A DNA stretch of 55,550 bases. Source: an uncultured Bacilli bacterium (GTDB taxonomy: Bacteria; Bacillota_I; Bacilli_A; RF39; UBA660). Where the stretch lies: positions 1 to 55,550 of the forward strand of contig CAKOLG010000006.1 in the NCBI GenBank assembly GCA_934096175.1, given 5' to 3'. A model generated the notes under the pieces. That model was not told the DNA's origin and did not search any database. It was given only the letters and a program-made list of their open reading frames with translations. The translations under genes were made by a program, and so were the position numbers. Below, piece after piece: positions 1 to 8,700 of the stretch (positions are counted from its first letter, which is position 1; each line of letters begins with the position of its first letter).

Positions 1-2
1 CT

Positions 3-80
3 ATTACCGTTAATAGTGAAGCAGATAAAACTTTGATTGATAAACTTGGTTATAGTAATGTAACAGCGATAGTAGGGTAA
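3..80 (+). CDS. 3' end of an unidentified gene (5' part outside window)
   Basis: An open frame enters from the left edge and ends at TAA 78-80, giving the last 25 residues of a protein that finishes in NVTAIVG. The fragment is too short to identify the family. The 5' part lies outside the window. The stop codon is inside the stem-loop of the terminator that follows, as is usual for a last gene of an operon. In Bacilli the gene before engB is often lon or clpX, but these residues do not clearly match either. Confidence 0.5.
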   Translation: MTVNSEADKTLIDKLGYSNVTAIVG

Positions 81-94
81 AACCTACTTTTTTT
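71..94 (+). terminator. Intrinsic terminator before engB
   Basis: AGTAGG (71-76) pairs perfectly with CCTACT (83-88) around a 6-nt loop, followed by a run of T. It ends the upstream gene. Confidence 0.75.
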
Positions 95-140
95 ACATGT
101 TAATTAAAAGTATTTTGGAATTGCTGGAATGGTTGGAAAT

Positions 141-170
141 TTGACATTAACATGTTTTTTTGCTTATAAT
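141..170 (+). promoter_or_regulatory. Sigma-A-type promoter of engB
   Basis: TTGACA at 141-146 and TATAAT at 165-170 are both perfect consensus hexamers with an 18-bp spacer, 22 bp before the engB start codon. Confidence 0.75.
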
Positions 171-192
171 TATAGCACGTAGGTGAAATTTT

Positions 193-783
193 ATGAAAAT
201 TGAATCAGTAGAGTTAAAGAGTATGGCTGTAAGAACTAGTCAATATCCAGAGGATAAGAGACCAGAGTTTTTATTGGTAGGTAGAAGTAATGTTGGAAAA
301 AGTTCATTTATTAATACAATAGTTTCTAGGAAAAACTTTGCTCATACAAGTGCTACTCCTGGTAAGACGCAAACTTTAAATTTTTATTTAGTAAATGATA
401 GTTACTATTTAGTAGATGTACCAGGTTATGGATATGCAAGTGTTGATAAAGATACACAAAAGAAATTTGGAATGATGATAGAAGAATATTTAATTAATAG
501 AAAAGATTTAAAAAGAGTATTTTTATTAGTAGATTATAGGCATAAACCAACAGAAGATGATGTACTTATGTTTAATTTTATGAAATATTATAATTTAGAT
601 GTTACAATAGTAGCAACTAAGTATGATAAGGTAAGTATGAAGGAAAAGGCAAAAAGTGATAAGGCTTTACAAGAAGCTTTTAGTTTAGAAGAAAATGATA
701 ATATAGTTTTATTTAGTTCTGTTACTAAAAAGGGTCGCGAAGAGATTTATGGAATTATAAATAATTGTTTAGAAAAAAAGTAA
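193..783 (+). CDS. engB: Ribosome biogenesis GTP-binding protein EngB/YsxC
   Basis: TrmE-Era-EngA-EngB-like GTPase of 196 residues, the usual length. G1 is GRSNVGKSS (residues 30-38), the switch region has TPGKTQT (about 55-61), G3 is DVPGYG (75-80), G4 is TKYDK near 142, and a late SS(V/A) G5 element lies near 174. The family is needed for late 50S subunit assembly in the cytoplasm. ATG 193 follows an AGGTGA site and its own promoter. The MFS gene begins 27 bp downstream, so the two may be cotranscribed. Confidence 0.95.
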   Translation: MKIESVELKSMAVRTSQYPEDKRPEFLLVGRSNVGKSSFINTIVSRKNFAHTSATPGKTQTLNFYLVNDSYYLVDVPGYGYASVDKDTQKKFGMMIEEYLINRKDLKRVFLLVDYRHKPTEDDVLMFNFMKYYNLDVTIVATKYDKVSMKEKAKSDKALQEAFSLEENDNIVLFSSVTKKGREEIYGIINNCLEKK

Positions 784-810
784 GATTATTATATAGGGAA
801 AGTGTGAGAT

Positions 811-2016
811 ATGGTAGTAGACGAAAAGAAACTAAGAAGAAGTAACAGAATATATGCTTTATTTTCTGGTCTTTCAATGGATTTACTTTTTTGGGCGGCG
901 ATTAATACAATCTTTTTAACAAATATTAAGGGATTTACGGCAGCACAAATGAATTCATTGGTTTCAGTAGGACTTATTGCAACAATTTTATTGCAACCTA
1001 TAGCATTTCGTATAATAAAGAAGATTGGAAATATATCTTCAATAAGATTAGGGGTATTATTATTATTTATAGGATCATTATTATTAACATTTTCAAATAC
1101 TTATTTATTAATTTTAGTAGGAGAAGTATTTTATGAAACGGCTTTTTTGTTTAAAAATATGGATAATGTTATTTTAAGAAAAAATCTAAAATATGAAAAT
1201 AGAACTGATGATTTTTTAAAATATCAAAGTAAGGCGAGTATGATTTATTCGATTACAACAATGGTTATTGCTTTTTGTTCAGGTTTTATTTATAAGATAA
1301 ATGCCTATTTGCCAATGATATGTTGTACAATATTTTGTTTAATAAATATTATTTTGTCTTTTTTTCTTTATGAATGTGATATTGAAATAGAAAAAGAAGA
1401 TAAAAAAGAGAAAATAAAATTTAAATTTAGTTCATTAATAGTTTTAATATTTATAATGTTTGGAACAGCTTATGCAATTATTGATGCAGGACAGACTAAT
1501 TCTAAATTGATAATGCAATATAATATGGAAAATTTTGTGGAAACAGGAAAGATAGCGATTTATTTAAGTTTTATTATAGCGATTTCAAGAATGGTAAGAG
1601 TTATTTCAAATATTATTTTTCCTAAAATAATTGCGAAAATGAAAGATAAAGTTCTGTACTTAGTAAATAGTTTATTGGCTGTTGCGTTTGGTTTAATAAT
1701 AGTAGGAAATATTATGAATAATAATATGACAGGAATTGTTATTGTAGCAATAGGATTTTTTATATTTTTAGCAGTTAGAGATCCACTTTTAAATTATACT
1801 AGAACTATTTTATTAAATAATTGTGATACAAGATATCATGAAAAGGCGATAACTTATTTAACCCTAGCCAATAAAATTGGAAAATTTATAATTAGTACAG
1901 GGATATCTTTACTACTTTTGAAAGTAAATATTATATATGTTGTATGGTTTATGCTTGGCATAGCAATTATAGATGTACTACTAACACATAAAATTTATAA
2001 AATTGCTAAAAAGTGA
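811..2016 (+). CDS. Major facilitator superfamily transporter, substrate unknown
   Basis: A 401-residue integral membrane protein with about 12 hydrophobic helices in two halves. They are separated by a charged cytoplasmic loop rich in Glu and Lys near residues 190-205, the usual MFS arrangement. No substrate-specific motif was recognised, and nearby genes (engB, der) give no clue. The start ATG 811 follows a GGGAAAG-type ribosome site. A terminator lies directly after the stop, so engB and this gene form one unit. Closest guess: drug or sugar-type MFS permease. Confidence 0.8.
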   Translation: MVVDEKKLRRSNRIYALFSGLSMDLLFWAAINTIFLTNIKGFTAAQMNSLVSVGLIATILLQPIAFRIIKKIGNISSIRLGVLLLFIGSLLLTFSNTYLLILVGEVFYETAFLFKNMDNVILRKNLKYENRTDDFLKYQSKASMIYSITTMVIAFCSGFIYKINAYLPMICCTIFCLINIILSFFLYECDIEIEKEDKKEKIKFKFSSLIVLIFIMFGTAYAIIDAGQTNSKLIMQYNMENFVETGKIAIYLSFIIAISRMVRVISNIIFPKIIAKMKDKVLYLVNSLLAVAFGLIIVGNIMNNNMTGIVIVAIGFFIFLAVRDPLLNYTRTILLNNCDTRYHEKAITYLTLANKIGKFIISTGISLLLLKVNIIYVVWFMLGIAIIDVLLTHKIYKIAKK

Positions 2017-2026
2017 TAATTAAAAC

Positions 2027-2050
2027 AAAGAACTTTTAGAAGTTCTTTTT
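2027..2050 (+). terminator. Intrinsic terminator after MFS gene
   Basis: AAAGAACTT (2027-2035) pairs with AAGTTCTTT (2040-2048) around a 4-nt loop. The 3' arm runs into a T-tract. Confidence 0.8.
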
Positions 2051-2120
2051 GTTTATTAGGAGAGTAAGTTTACTATTTTTTGTTCTTGTGTTAAAATACA
2101 TACGAAAAGGAGGGGTATCC

Positions 2121-3449
2121 ATGAAAAAAACAGTATGTTTAATAGGTAGACCTAATGTAGGAAAGAGTACTATTTTTAATAGATTGATTAGAGAAAAAAA
2201 ATCTATTATTTTAGATACACCTGGGGTAACAAGGGATAGAGTGTATGGAGATGTTACTTATAAAGATATTAATTTTTTGCTAGTTGATACGGGTGGTATT
2301 GATTTAGGAGAAGGAAATTTTAATAAAGATATTAAGGTACAAGCAGAAATTGCCATTGATGAGTCAGATGTGATTGTTTTTGTTGTGGATGGTAGAGAAG
2401 ATTTAACAAGTAATGATTTAGTTATTAGAGATATGTTAATGAAAACTAATAAAAAAGTTATAGTTGCTTTAAATAAGCTTGATAATGTAGCTTTACAAGA
2501 TGAAAGAATATATTATTATTATGAATTAGGTTTTGAATATGTAATACCTGTTTCTGCTTTACATAATTTAGGTTTTGATGATTTGTTGGATGAAATTACT
2601 AAAGATTTTTCAATAAATGAAGATATTCCAGAAAATATTTTGAAGTTTTGTATTATTGGTAGACCAAATGTTGGAAAAAGTAGTTTAACTAATGCATTAT
2701 TAAATCAAGAAAGAGCGATTGTTTCTAATGTTGCAGGTACTACAAGAGATGCAATTGATACTAAATTTCGTTATAATAATGAAGATTATATTGTTATAGA
2801 TACTGCAGGAATGCGTAAAAAGGGTAAAGTTTATGAATCTATTGAAAAGTATAGTTTGTTAAGAAGTTTAAAAGCTATTGATAGAAGTGATGTTTGTGTA
2901 TTAGTAATTGATGCAGAAACAGGGATTATTGAACATGATAAACATATTGCTGGTTATGCAATAGAAGCTGGTAAAGGTTTAGTATTGGTAGTTAATAAAT
3001 GGGATACTATAGAAGATAAGGACAGCGCTATTAAAGAATGGAAACAACTTTTAAAAAATGAATTTCAATTTATGACATATGCTAAAGTGGTTTTCTTGTC
3101 AGCGAAAACAAAGAAAAGAATTCATACTTTGATGCCAGAAATTATTAGTGCTTATGAAAATAATAGACGAGAAGTTAAAACGTCATTATTAAATAATGTT
3201 ATTAATGATGCAACAAGATTACATGAGGCACCTGGTTATAAGGGACGAAAATTAAAAATATATTTTTCAAATCAAACTGGAATTTGCCCACCTAAAATTA
3301 CATTTAGGTGCAATGATAAAGGACTAGTACATTTTAGTTATGAAAGATATTTAGAAAATGTTATTAGAGATAATTTTGATTTTACGGGAACTCCAATAGT
3401 ATTACAATTTAAAAACAAAGGTAGTAAAGACGAAGTAGAGGAAGAGTAA
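2121..3449 (+). CDS. der: Ribosome-associated GTPase Der (EngA)
   Basis: Double-GTPase Der, 442 residues from the chosen start. The first G domain has GRPNVGKST at residues 9-17 and the second has GRPNVGKSS near 180, followed by the C-terminal KH-like domain, as in all Der proteins. It acts in 50S subunit maturation. The frame is open upstream to 2049, but ATG 2121 is preferred because it follows a strong AGGAGGGG site and matches the family N-terminus (MKKTVCLIGRPN). A weak promoter (TTTACT 2069, TAAAAT 2092, 17-bp spacer) lies just upstream. Confidence 0.95.
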   Translation: MKKTVCLIGRPNVGKSTIFNRLIREKKSIILDTPGVTRDRVYGDVTYKDINFLLVDTGGIDLGEGNFNKDIKVQAEIAIDESDVIVFVVDGREDLTSNDLVIRDMLMKTNKKVIVALNKLDNVALQDERIYYYYELGFEYVIPVSALHNLGFDDLLDEITKDFSINEDIPENILKFCIIGRPNVGKSSLTNALLNQERAIVSNVAGTTRDAIDTKFRYNNEDYIVIDTAGMRKKGKVYESIEKYSLLRSLKAIDRSDVCVLVIDAETGIIEHDKHIAGYAIEAGKGLVLVVNKWDTIEDKDSAIKEWKQLLKNEFQFMTYAKVVFLSAKTKKRIHTLMPEIISAYENNRREVKTSLLNNVINDATRLHEAPGYKGRKLKIYFSNQTGICPPKITFRCNDKGLVHFSYERYLENVIRDNFDFTGTPIVLQFKNKGSKDEVEEE

Positions 3450-3476
3450 TTTCTTAATTATATGAGAAGTTGAATG

Positions 3477-3505
3477 TTGACATTTATATGAAATAGGTTT
3501 AATAT
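3477..3505 (+). promoter_or_regulatory. Promoter of the thrS T-box transcript
   Basis: TTGACA (3477-3482), 17-bp spacer, TAATAT (3500-3505). The predicted start near 3512 leaves a leader of about 215 nt that contains the T-box. Confidence 0.65.
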
Positions 3506-3511
3506 TTAATT

Positions 3512-3707
3512 AATTCAATGAGGAAGAATACGATTATTAACTAGTTACTTAAAGAGAGTTAGTGGTTGGTGCAAACTAATAGGAAAAGTTAGTGATTACT
3601 ATCTTCTGAGAGGTTTAATAAAACCCGGTTAAAAGCCGTTATCATAATTAAGTTAAATAAAGGATGGTACCGCATTATTTGCTCCTTGCAAATGATGTGG
3701 TTTTTTT
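3512..3707 (+). ncRNA. T-box leader (threonyl-tRNA sensing)
   Basis: The T-box hallmark TGGTACCGC occurs at 3665-3673. It overlaps the 5' arm of a terminator: CCGCATTATTTGC-like 3670-3682 pairs with GCAAATGATGTGG 3688-3700, followed by seven T. Upstream, the stem I region includes a candidate specifier ACT (3598-3600), a Thr codon, in the 3' side of stem I. Uncharged tRNA-Thr would stabilise the antiterminator and allow read-through into the 65-residue ORF and thrS. The Thr assignment comes both from the codon and from the downstream gene. Confidence 0.9.
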
Positions 3708-3726
3708 ATTTATAGGAGTTGATGCA

Positions 3727-3924
3727 ATGGTTAATCGCGAGAAAAAAGAGGCTCATAATAAATTAATAGATTTAAGAATAAAAATTTTTGAAGCTGAGAA
3801 ATTGGGAACAGACACTGAAACTTTAAAAAAAGAATATGATGAACTAAAGCATTATTTATTAAGAATTCGCCAAGCTGAGAAAAAGGCGGAAGAAGAAAGA
3901 GCACAAAATAGGAAAGGAAGATAA
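3727..3924 (+). CDS. Small charged helical protein in the thrS T-box unit
   Basis: A 65-residue, strongly charged protein (many Lys, Glu, Arg) predicted to be nearly all helix, perhaps a helical hairpin or coiled coil. ATG 3727 follows TAGGAGTTGATGCA; the frame extends further upstream but only through the T-box terminator, so this start is clear. It lies between the attenuator and thrS, 2 bp before the thrS ATG, so it is translationally coupled to thrS and should be induced by threonine-tRNA starvation. No family was recognised. It is not TGS-like in composition, although it sits where the missing ThrS TGS domain would be expected. Confidence 0.75.
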   Translation: MVNREKKEAHNKLIDLRIKIFEAEKLGTDTETLKKEYDELKHYLLRIRQAEKKAEEERAQNRKGR

Positions 3925-3926
3925 AA

Positions 3927-5693
3927 ATGGTAAATTTTAAAGAAAGTAAAGAATTGAGTATACTTAATCATAGTTGTGCACATTTACTTGCACAAGCTGT
4001 TAAACATTTATATCCAGAGGCTAAGTTTTGGGTAGGACCTGTTGTTGAAGAAGGCTTTTATTATGATATAGATTTAGGTGATAAGGTCATTACAGATGAA
4101 GATTTAGTAGCTATAGAAAGAGAAATGAAAAAGTGTTCTAAGGCAGCTAAAAATATTATAAGAAGAGAATTATCTAAAGAAGAAGCATTAGAAATGTTTA
4201 AAGATGATTTGTATAAGGTTGATTTGATTTCAAGAATGAATGATGATGAAAATGTAATTAGTTGTTATACACAAGGTGATTTTACTGATCTTTGTCGTGG
4301 ACCACATGTTTCTAATACAAAAGAAATTAAGAATTTTAAATTGACTAAAGTTAGTGGTGCTTATTGGAAAGGTGATTCTTCTAATAAGATGTTACAAAGA
4401 ATATATGGAGTTTGTTTTCCTACTGAAGAAGAGTTAAATAATTATTTAGCAGAATTAGAAGAAATGAAACAAAGAGATCATCGTAAAATAGGTAAAGATT
4501 TAGATTTATTTATGATTAGTGATTTGGTAGGAAAAGGTTTACCTATGTATTTACCGAATGGTTATATTGTTTGGGATTTATTAGAAAATTATATTAAGGG
4601 TAAGGAAAAGAAATTAGGTTATAAGCATGTTTTAACTCCACCACTTGGTAATGTAAATTTATATAAAACTTCAGGACATTGGGATCATTATAAAGAAAAT
4701 ATGTTTCCTAAAATGGAAATTGAGGGTGAAGAATTTGTTTTAAGACCAATGAATTGTCCGCATCATATGATGGTTTATAGTAATGGAATTCATTCATATC
4801 GTGATTTACCAATAAGAATTGGTGAAATTGCTAGAGATTGTCGTTATGAAACGAGTGGATCATTAAAGGGAATAGAAAGAGTTAGATCTTTTTGTCAAAA
4901 TGATGCCCATTTATTTGTTACACCAGAACAAATAGAAGAAGAGTTTTCTAGTGTAGTTAATTTGATTTTAGAAGTTTATGATGAATTAGGTATTAAAGAT
5001 TTTAGATTCGAGTTGTCTTTAAGAGACCCTGAAGATAAAGTTAAGTATTATCCAGATGATGAAATGTGGAATAATGCTGAAAGTAAGTTAAGGAGTGTAC
5101 TTGATTCATTAGGATATGATTATGTTGAAAAAATTGGTGAAGCAGCATTTTATGGACCAAAATTAGATGTTCAAGTAAAACCCGCAGTAGGGAATGAATA
5201 TACTTTATCAACTTGTCAATTAGATTTTTGTTTACCAAGTCGTTTTGATTTAAGTTACATTGATAGTGAAGGTAATAAGAAAACACCAGTTGTGTTGCAT
5301 AGAGCAGTTTTTGGTAGTATAGATAGGTTCTTTGCATATTATTTGGAAGAAACAAAAGGTTATTTACCATTATGGTTAGCACCGGTACAAGTTAAAGTTA
5401 TTCCTGTTAATGATAAGTATCATTTAGAATATGCAGAATCTGTATTTAAAAAATTACTTGACGCAGGATATCGTGTAGAACTTGATTCAAGAAGTGAAAA
5501 ATTAGGTTATAAGTTACGTGAAGCAGTTGTAAAAAAAGTCCCACTTATGGTAATTTTAGGTCAAAATGAAGTAGATAATAATTTAGTTTCTTATCGAAGA
5601 GCGGGTAGTGAAGAAACAACAACTGTAACAATTCAGGAGTTTATTAACTTATTAGAAGATGAAGTAAAAAATAAAGTAAGATATGATAAGTAG
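3927..5693 (+). CDS. thrS: Threonine--tRNA ligase, lacking the TGS domain
   Basis: Class II ThrRS of 588 residues, against roughly 640 for standard bacterial ThrS. Only about 12 residues precede the editing-domain motif HSCAH, so the N-terminal TGS domain is absent. The editing domain is otherwise present (HxxxH near 15-19; CRGPH near 121). The catalytic core follows: the zinc/motif 2 region NCPHH, motif 2 around RDCRYE, and motif 3 with HRAVFGSIDR. A C-terminal anticodon-binding domain completes it. It charges tRNA-Thr in the cytoplasm and is controlled by the T-box upstream. ATG 3927 is preceded by GGAAAGGAAG. Confidence 0.95.
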   Translation: MVNFKESKELSILNHSCAHLLAQAVKHLYPEAKFWVGPVVEEGFYYDIDLGDKVITDEDLVAIEREMKKCSKAAKNIIRRELSKEEALEMFKDDLYKVDLISRMNDDENVISCYTQGDFTDLCRGPHVSNTKEIKNFKLTKVSGAYWKGDSSNKMLQRIYGVCFPTEEELNNYLAELEEMKQRDHRKIGKDLDLFMISDLVGKGLPMYLPNGYIVWDLLENYIKGKEKKLGYKHVLTPPLGNVNLYKTSGHWDHYKENMFPKMEIEGEEFVLRPMNCPHHMMVYSNGIHSYRDLPIRIGEIARDCRYETSGSLKGIERVRSFCQNDAHLFVTPEQIEEEFSSVVNLILEVYDELGIKDFRFELSLRDPEDKVKYYPDDEMWNNAESKLRSVLDSLGYDYVEKIGEAAFYGPKLDVQVKPAVGNEYTLSTCQLDFCLPSRFDLSYIDSEGNKKTPVVLHRAVFGSIDRFFAYYLEETKGYLPLWLAPVQVKVIPVNDKYHLEYAESVFKKLLDAGYRVELDSRSEKLGYKLREAVVKKVPLMVILGQNEVDNNLVSYRRAGSEETTTVTIQEFINLLEDEVKNKVRYDK

Positions 5694-5694
5694 A

Positions 5695-5723
5695 AGAGTC
5701 TAAGAATTTAGATTCTTTTTTTT
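5695..5723 (+). terminator. Intrinsic terminator after thrS
   Basis: AGAGTCTAA (5695-5703) pairs with TTAGATTCT (5708-5716) with one G-U pair and a 4-nt loop, then a T-tract. Confidence 0.8.
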
Positions 5724-5728
5724 AAATA

Positions 5729-5757
5729 TTGTAATTAGCTTTTAATTAAGATATAAT
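5729..5757 (+). promoter_or_regulatory. Promoter of essC
   Basis: TTGTAA (5729-5734), 17-bp spacer, TATAAT (5752-5757), 28 bp before the essC ATG. Confidence 0.65.
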
Positions 5758-5785
5758 TTTATTTAGAATATAGGAGTGTTGCTAT

Positions 5786-8700
5786 ATGAAAATAATGTTA
5801 TTAGATACTACGAAACTGGTTAATTTAAATTTGCCAAAAGAAGTTTTTGGAAATTATTGGGTTGTTGATTCTGATAAAAATAATTTGGTTAGTGTACAGG
5901 CTGTTAATGGTAGTTGGTTTTTGAAGAGCAATACAGATGTTAAGATAATAAATAATGGAACGATTGTTGATGAATTATTATTAGAAAATGAACGTTTTTA
6001 TACCTTAAAAGATGTTATTCATAATAAAAGTTATATTATATATACTAGTCCTATTTATGATAAGAATGCTATGCAATTATTATTGAATACGGATAATAAT
6101 GATGGTTGGTTTATTGGTAATAATTTGGCGAATGATTCAGCAACTGATTTTTTTAATATTATTTCGTATGAAAGAAATGGCTTCGCTAGGAATCAGTTAA
6201 AAATAACTTTAAATGAGGGAATATATACTATATATAATTTGAATAAAAAGATACCAATGTATGTAAATGGTTATATGGTTGAGGCAGCACAATTAAAATA
6301 TGGTGATTCTATTTTTGTTTTAGGTTTAAAAATATCTTTAATTAGAGATATATTTTTTGTGAGTAACCCGAATGGTTTAGTTAAGTATGATCCAAAATTT
6401 TTAGTAATTAGAAGTTTACCTGAAATTGATTATTCTAAAATATCTAAAGAAGCAGATCCAGCTATTGAAATGTATAAGAAGGAAGATTATTTTTTGAAGC
6501 CACCTCGCTTTGATGAAAAAATAGAAGAAAAAGTTTTAAAAATTGATCCACCACCAGCAGCTCAAAATCAAGAGGAAATGCCAGCTATTTTAACAATGGG
6601 TTCAATGTTAATGATGGGAATGAGTTCAATCATGAGTGGTATGACTACTGTAACGAATTTAGTAAGTGGTAGTACTACATTTGTAAAAGCGATACCTTCA
6701 ATGTTAATGACTTTAGGAATGATTTTTACTATGTTAATTATTCCTGCTTTGACTAAAAAATATAATCAAAAAAAGAAAAAAGATTATGAAAAGAAAAGGC
6801 AGGAAACTTATAGTAGATATATTAGTAAAAAAAGAGAAGAATTTTTAATTGAAATGAAAAAAGAACAACAAATTTTAATTGAAAAATATATTTCTTTAAA
6901 AGAAGTTGCTGATATAATTCTTTATAAAAAAAGGAATTTGTGGGAAAAAAATATTGATGATTATGATTTTTTGTCTTTGCGTTTAGGAGTAGGTTCTATT
7001 CCACCATTTTTTAAGGTTTCTTATCCTGATGAGCATTTTTCGATGGAAGAAGAAGACAATTTAATGGGTTATTTAAGAGAGTTGGAAAAGGAAACTAAAT
7101 ATTTAGAAAAGGTACCTGTAACTTATTCTTTTGTTCAAAAGTATATAACGGCAATAATAGGCAGTTTAAATGTAACTAATCCTTTTGTAAAGGGATTATT
7201 ACTACAAATGTTTGCGTATCATGGTTATGATGATTTAAAGTTAGTTGTTTTTACGAGTGGAAAAAATAAAAGGTTTTGGGAAGAAATAAAAGATTCACCT
7301 TATATGTGGGATGATTTGAGAACTACGCGCTTTTTTGGAACTAATAGTGATGAAATTGCTCAAATAAGTTCTTATTTAGAGGAAATGGTTGCGCAAATTA
7401 AGGAGATGAATTTAACAACTAAGAGTGGTACAGATAAAAAGAGTTATAAATTGGCTAAACGTTTTGTAATTATTACAGATGATATTGATTTGGTACGAAA
7501 TGTAAGTATTATTCGTACTATAATTGAGTCAACGGAGTATATAGGGATTAGTTTAATTATATGTACAGAAAGACTTAATTCTTTACCTAATGAGGTTGAA
7601 CATTTTATAAGTGTTGATGAACGTAGTGGTGGAGTATTTGAAAAAGTTTTAACTGATTCTAAAAGAATTAATTTTGTACCTGATTTTATGTATGCTTCTT
7701 TATATAAATATTGTTATATATTATCAAATATTCCTATTTCGATAAATGGTGGGAAGTTTGTTATGCCATCAACGTATTCTTTTTTGGAAATGTATAATGT
7801 TTCTAATGTTAATCAATTAAATGCATTAGGTAAATGGAAAGAAAATAATCCGATTTCTTCGTTAGCAGCACCAGTTGGAATAAATGAATATGGTGAATTA
7901 TTTAAATTGGATTTACATGAGAAGGCACACGGTCCACACGGTTTGATTGCTGGAATGACTGGATCAGGTAAATCAGAGTTTATTATTACTTATATTTTAA
8001 GTATGGCAGTAAATTTTCATCCTTATGAAGTACAATTTGTGCTTATTGATTATAAGGGTGGTGGACTTGCTGGAGCTTTTGAAAATAGAGAAACTGGTTT
8101 AAAATTACCGCATTTGGCTGGAACGATTACGAACTTGGATGTTAATGAAATTAATCGTAGTTTAGCTTCTTTACAAAGTGAACTAAAACGTAGACAAGCA
8201 ATTTTTAATAAGGCAAGAGATGCAGTAGGAGAAAGTACTATAGATATTTATAAGTATCAAAGACTTTATAGAAATGGTCAAGTTAAGGATCCAGTTGCTC
8301 ATTTATTTATTATTTCTGACGAGTTTGCAGAATTAAAAGCTCAACAACCTGATTTTATGGATGAACTTATTTCTACAGCACGAATTGGTCGTTCTTTGGG
8401 TGTCCATTTAATATTGGCAACGCAAAAACCAAGTGGAGTTGTTAATGACCAAATTTGGTCAAATTCTAAGTTTAAAGTTTGTTTAAAAGTTCAGGATAGA
8501 TCAGATAGTCAAGAAATGATTAAAAGACCAGACGCTGCATCTTTGAAGGAAACAGGAAGATTTTATTTGCAAGTTGGATATGATGAGTTTTTTGCGTTGG
8601 GTCAAAGTGCTTGGACAGGTGCACCATACTATGAGTCAGATGTAAGAAAGAAAAAAGTTGATAATAGTATTTCTTTTGTAGATAATTTAGGGATGGCCAT

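Noticed and set aside
5041..5382. Minus-strand open frame inside thrS
   Set aside because: Shadow of the strongly conserved ThrS frame with no ribosome site.
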